From CAZHOV01 sp964534315 (lineage in GTDB: Bacteria; Bacteroidota; Bacteroidia; Chitinophagales; Saprospiraceae): 8,905 bases of DNA. Position numbers and translations under genes: made by a program. Where the stretch lies: NCBI GenBank assembly GCA_964534315.1, contig CAZHOV010000206.1:1-8905 (forward strand), written 5' to 3'. Positions within the stretch are counted from its first letter, which is position 1, and each line of letters opens with the position of its first letter. The notes beneath the pieces were generated by a model, which saw nothing but the letters and a program-made list of their open reading frames with translations, was not told where the DNA came from and made no database searches. Positions 5,743 to 8,905 of the stretch are shown piece after piece.

Positions 5743-8076
5743 CGTTGAGCCATCCCTTACTTCTACCAAATACCACCCGCTTGGGAGTTGGTCGATGTTT
5801 ACTGCTTCTCCTATACTTATCCTTTGTTGATGAACCAGTTGTCCACTGGAATGGAAAAGCTGCAGATCAAATGAGTCCTCTCTTTGTGCTGGAATTTGAA
5901 TGGAAATCAGATCGGTCGCCGGGTTAGGAAAAAGTGTCAGCTGGTTTTTAGCCATTAACTCTTCAACACTGTTTGCACATTCTGGTGTAACGACCTCCTG
6001 ATTTTCAAATGCTCCAATATCAATACATCCATTCACTCTATTATTTCCATCTAAATCCTTATCCAGGATAAATGCTCCGGAATTAACCCCTTTATCGATG
6101 GCGGGGCTTTCGTTACTCAGACGGAAATCTGTAGTTAGGAGCGGATCGGTGTTTTGCAAGTCGTTCAATTGAGCAAAAGCGGAAAACGAATCATCGCGAA
6201 AAAGATTTCCCCCGTTAGAAGTGGCCACCGCATCCGGAGTGGTCGATTCAAACTCCTGATCGCCCAGGTTATGCAGGATGGTATTCTGAATCGTCAATGT
6301 ACTCTGATTCGACAGTCGGATGCCGTTGTTGGAATTTCCGGCAACAGTTGTATTGATTAGGTTGAGGTGTCCGCCCCGGTTTAGGGTGATCGCTGCATCC
6401 GGGCTTTGATTGTTGGCGATCAGGCTATTGGCCACTGAAATAGAGGTATTATCAGGAAAGAGAAGGTCGGCGTTAAACACATAGGCATCCAGCCCTCCTC
6501 CCTGAATGCTTTGGTTGTTAATAATTGAGGTCCGGTTGATCCTTACATTGATATTGTCTGCATCCGGCCATAGTTGGAGGCCTCCGCCACTTCCTATGCT
6601 GGTGTTACCGTCGATCTGGCAATCTTCTATCAAGACATCGGTCTGAGTGTTTCCAATAATATACATCCCTAATCCGCCTCCTTGCTCGGCCTCATTATTG
6701 GTGAAGATGGAGTTGGATACCACAAAATCCATAGAAGCGTTATCAATATTCGACATCTCCAGACCTCCGCTAAAAAAGGATTGATTTCCCTCAAAGTAAC
6801 TGCTATCCACTTCTATCGTGCCTGTTCCAGTTCCCGAACCTACCAGGACAACTGCGCCAATAGAGCCGGATTCGTTATTGATCACTTCACAATTCCGCAT
6901 TTGAAAGTCTGCGTCTTCACTTGCCAGATTTGCCCACAAGGCTCCGGCATTGAGTTCGGTGCTATTATCGGTGAACAGGCAGTCATTGACCAGGATTGTA
7001 GGGCGCAGCGTATTGATTCCCGCCGAGATATTGATCCCGCCGCCCGAATCATTATTCTGGCATTGGATAAACGAACATTGCTCAATCTCATAAGTCGAGA
7101 AGGCATTGGTCCCCACTATAGATAGTTGAAGGCTTCCACCGCCTGTTTCCGATTGATTATCTTCGAAGGTGCAGTTGACTAATTCGAAAGCAGCATTATC
7201 GAAATTATCACCGTGAGCAATGGCCAGGCATCCGCTTGACCCAATAGAGGCATTTTGAAGGAAGGTACTGTTCAAAATGCTACCGCTGGCATTGGAGATA
7301 TACATAGCTCCGGCAGTTGCATCGTAAGTACCGGGAAGGGTAGCATTATTTTGAAACAAGCAGTTATTAATTTGATAAGGAACTTCAAAAAGGAGCATAG
7401 CGCCCCCTACATTGGCGATATTCTTTTCAAACAGGCAATCTTCCAGCACCAACGGGCCATCCGTCTGAACATCTTGCAATAAGGCTCCTCCAAACAGGAA
7501 GGCATAATTTTGAGCGAAGGTGCAGTTGCGCAGCGTAGGAGCTCCACTTGAGAAAAGCCCTCCGCCTTCCCCGTCAAACCCCTGAGGTCCGTCGGCATGC
7601 CCGCTTTGAATGGTAACCCCTTCGAGTACGGTGGTATTAGTTATTCCGGTGGAGATGGTCACCACATGCAATACATTATCCGCTCGATTGACCAATACAT
7701 TATTATCAACATCGTCTCCATTTAGATCGCCGGAAAGCAGGGTGGGGAAAAGGGTGGGGTCTTGGGTTTCTGTAGTCGCATTGAAGCCTCCTAAAAGCAC
7801 TAGGTTTTTGTTGATGAGGAATGTGGCGGTGGTATCTCCTCCAAAAGGGGCGGGTCGGTAAATTCCTTCAGCTACCCGGATGGTATCGCCGGGATTAGCA
7901 TTAGCAAGCGCGACTTGCAAGTCGTTGTAGGCATTTGCCCAATTGATTCCCGAATTATTGCCGTTTGCATTTTGGTCGACGTAGATTTGGGCAGTTCCTG
8001 AAAAAGGAAAAATATAGAGAAAGAGTGTTGGAAAAAGAATATTTAAGATGGTTGAGTAGTGTATTGGTGATTTCAT
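5713..8076 (-). CDS. T9SS-exported right-handed beta-helix protein with Pmp-like repeats
   Basis: This 787-residue secreted protein starts at the Met at 8074-8076. That start is preferred over the Met eight codons upstream (8100) because it directly begins the signal peptide (MKSPIHY, then a hydrophobic stretch to FSGTA near residue 29). A pectate-lyase-like opening follows (IYVDQNANG, W..AY.DLQ.AL, GDTI.VA.G.Y). About fourteen repeats of roughly 30 residues fill about 170-590, each with a [VIL].[ND][CST].F..N core and a GG[AGL][LM] turn, the FxxN/GGA pattern of chlamydial Pmp proteins. Near 659-695 lies a choice-of-anchor-Q-type segment (SPAIDKG, RVNGCIDIGAFE). The end (about 712-787) is a type A T9SS sorting domain with LFPNPATD and LPSGWYLVEV, which directs export through the Por system and attachment at the cell surface or release. 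It is most likely an adhesin or polysaccharide-binding/degrading protein. No catalytic residues can be assigned. Confidence 0.9.
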   Translation of the reverse strand: MKSPIHYSTILNILFPTLFLYIFPFSGTAQIYVDQNANGNNSGINWANAYNDLQVALANANPGDTIRVAEGIYRPAPFGGDTTATFLINKNLVLLGGFNATTETQDPTLFPTLLSGDLNGDDVDNNVLVNRADNVLHVVTISTGITNTTVLEGVTIQSGHADGPQGFDGEGGGLFSSGAPTLRNCTFAQNYAFLFGGALLQDVQTDGPLVLEDCLFEKNIANVGGAMLLFEVPYQINNCLFQNNATLPGTYDATAGAMYISNASGSILNSTFLQNASIGSSGCLAIAHGDNFDNAAFELVNCTFEDNQSETGGGSLQLSIVGTNAFSTYEIEQCSFIQCQNNDSGGGINISAGINTLRPTILVNDCLFTDNSTELNAGALWANLASEDADFQMRNCEVINNESGSIGAVVLVGSGTGTGTIEVDSSYFEGNQSFFSGGLEMSNIDNASMDFVVSNSIFTNNEAEQGGGLGMYIIGNTQTDVLIEDCQIDGNTSIGSGGGLQLWPDADNINVRINRTSIINNQSIQGGGLDAYVFNADLLFPDNTSISVANSLIANNQSPDAAITLNRGGHLNLINTTVAGNSNNGIRLSNQSTLTIQNTILHNLGDQEFESTTPDAVATSNGGNLFRDDSFSAFAQLNDLQNTDPLLTTDFRLSNESPAIDKGVNSGAFILDKDLDGNNRVNGCIDIGAFENQEVVTPECANSVEELMAKNQLTLFPNPATDLISIQIPAQREDSFDLQLFHSSGQLVHQQRISIGEAVNIDQLPSGWYLVEVRDGSTIYRGKLVKQ

Positions 8077-8235
8077 GGTAAAAAAATGATATGGTCCCAT
8101 TGCCTGGAATTAGATGTTGGGCCATCTGGTTTGTATTTCTAGAATGACACTTAAAGATAGAAAATTTAACGGATGCCCCTTAAGACAAAAAATGTTCCAT
8201 TTAGGGTTTGGTGTAAGGGTGTCATCTTATTTAGG

Positions 8236-8664
8236 TTACTTCAATAGACCATCAATATCGTTTCCCGTTAGTTGTTGAATATGCTTGGTGATTTTTTCGA
8301 TCTCCCAATCCATACATCATTGCCGATCACCGTATCTTTTTTAACAGGATATTCTTTTCCTTCCATCGCATGTTCCCAGCCATCACCAAAGATAGCAAAG
8401 GGATCGGCGGAGATGGCATCGGTAAGATGATTGGCGCCATTCATTATAAAGGTAACATCAGAAGCAATCATACAGAATTTACCAATGATCAGCTTATCCC
8501 CTGTAAAGTCAAATAGGTATTTGACATTTTTTTCAAAGTTGTGTACATCTTCGAAATCATCGTAATAGGTATAATCTCCTACGATGATGTTAGGGTTGGT
8601 AATGATATTTTTTAGGAAGCAGAGACGGTTGTAGTTGTCTAAAGGATAGATGGTGTGTTTGTTG
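8236..8664 (-). pseudogene. Xenobiotic (Vat-like) O-acetyltransferase pseudogene with an internal deletion
   Basis: The minus strand encodes most of a hexapeptide-repeat acetyltransferase of the XAT/Vat family, enzymes that acetylate hydroxyl groups of antibiotics or other small molecules with acetyl-CoA. Landmarks in order are PNKHTIYPLDNYNRLCF, IVGDYTYYDD, GDKLIIGKFC, FIMNGANH with the probable catalytic His (codon at 8427-8429), and TVIGNDVWIG. At the GGATTGGG string (8304-8311) the frame jumps: the original frame ends at 8268, while another frame continues with WEIEKITKHIQQLTG and ends GLLK at TAA 8236-8238. This is the expected family C-terminus. The hexapeptide coil between them, about 50 residues by family comparison, is missing. 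No ATG, GTG or TTG precedes the N-terminal part in frame, because the 87-bp repeat array begins where the start codon should be. The gene is dead at both points. Confidence 0.78.
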
Positions 8665-8905
8665 GGTCTTCTGGTTCTAGGGGCGTTGCCGCCTAGTTAA
8701 GGGGGTGTCAGTCTTTCAGACTGATCTGGTCCTTCGGCCCTTCGGTCTTCTGGTCTTCTGATCCTAGGGGCGTTGCCGCCTAGTTAAGGGGGTGTCAGTC
8801 TTTCAGACTGATCTGGTCCTTCGGCCCTTCGGTCTTCTGGTCTTCTGATCCTAGGGGCGTTGCCGCCTAGTTAAGGGGGTGTCAGTCTTTCAGACTGATC
8901 TGGTC
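8665..8905. repeat. 87-bp tandem repeat array rich in hairpins, running off the window
   Basis: A unit of exactly 87 bases repeats with CTAG anchors at 8677, 8764 and 8851. Copies 8677-8763 and 8764-8850 are identical, and the partial third copy to 8905 matches them. The first copy is preceded by a diverged partial unit from about 8665. Each unit has an 8-bp stem with one bulged G and a GTT loop (8677-8696, 8764-8783, 8851-8870), then a perfect 7-bp stem TCAGTCT/AGACTGA with a TTC loop (8708-8724, 8795-8811, 8882-8898). After these come two CCTTCGG strings and doubled GTCTTCTG strings. Although 87 is a multiple of three, every frame on both strands has a stop in each unit, so it is not coding. 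There are no unique spacers, which excludes a CRISPR array. It is a minisatellite of structured units; its function is unknown. Confidence 0.92.

Noticed and set aside
6154..7861. Several plus-strand open frames of 60-150 codons opposite the beta-helix gene
   Set aside because: They are antisense readings of the repetitive beta-helix sequence. The minus-strand frame is unbroken from signal peptide to sorting domain.
8077..8100. Upstream ATG at 8098-8100 as the start of the beta-helix protein
   Set aside because: It would add MGPYHFFT before a normal signal peptide, while the Met at 8074-8076 starts the signal peptide directly. It cannot be fully excluded.
8152..8189. Minus-strand promoter for the beta-helix gene (TATCTTTA with TTTG upstream)
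   Set aside because: The -7 match lacks the final G and the spacing is 26 bases, so the match is too weak to list.
8213..8228. Short similarity between TAAGGGTGTCATCTT and part of the 87-bp unit, possible diverged copy
   Set aside because: The match covers only about 15 bases with gaps and has no hairpins, so it is indistinguishable from chance.
8665..8905. CRISPR array
   Set aside because: The whole 87-base period is repeated without variable spacers, and no cas-like gene is nearby.

Overview
The window looks like part of a Bacteroidota chromosome, probably from the Saprospiria or a relative. Three things suggest this: a secreted protein ending in a type IX secretion (T9SS, Por) sorting domain, an exact TAnnTTTG-type -7 promoter element ahead of the first gene, and start codons without Shine-Dalgarno sequences in AT-rich leaders. 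The taxonomic placement is inferred from these traits alone.

Layout. Bases 160-3546 hold a tight two-gene plus-strand operon. The first gene encodes a double-length ketoacyl-ACP synthase III-like protein whose second half has lost all three catalytic residues. The second encodes a soluble cytochrome P450. Together they look like a small route that makes and then oxidises an acyl-derived metabolite. Bases 3547-4285 hold no intact gene. They contain decayed minus-strand remnants: the start of an AraC-type regulator joined to the tail of a heavy-metal-associated (HMA) domain protein, and an unrecognised C-terminal tail. Bases 4286-5257 encode a membrane protein that joins the first part of a CDP-alcohol phosphotransferase to a CdsA-like CTP transferase. 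Bases 5363-5742 are a broken secreted-protein gene with an internal stop and a lost 3' part. It converges on an intact minus-strand gene (5713-8076) for a large T9SS-exported beta-helix protein with about fourteen Pmp-like repeats. Bases 8236-8664 are a xenobiotic (Vat-like) acetyltransferase pseudogene with an internal deletion. Its 5' end runs into an array of 87-bp tandem repeats (8665-8905) that continues past the window edge.

How it fits together. The KAS-P450 pair is the only clear functional unit. The lipid gene and the secreted beta-helix gene appear to be independent single genes. Between them lie several genes damaged by deletions, so this looks like a region that is rearranging. 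The strongest candidates for something undescribed are the fused active/inactive KAS pair with its P450, the phospholipid-enzyme fusion, and the hairpin-rich 87-bp repeat.
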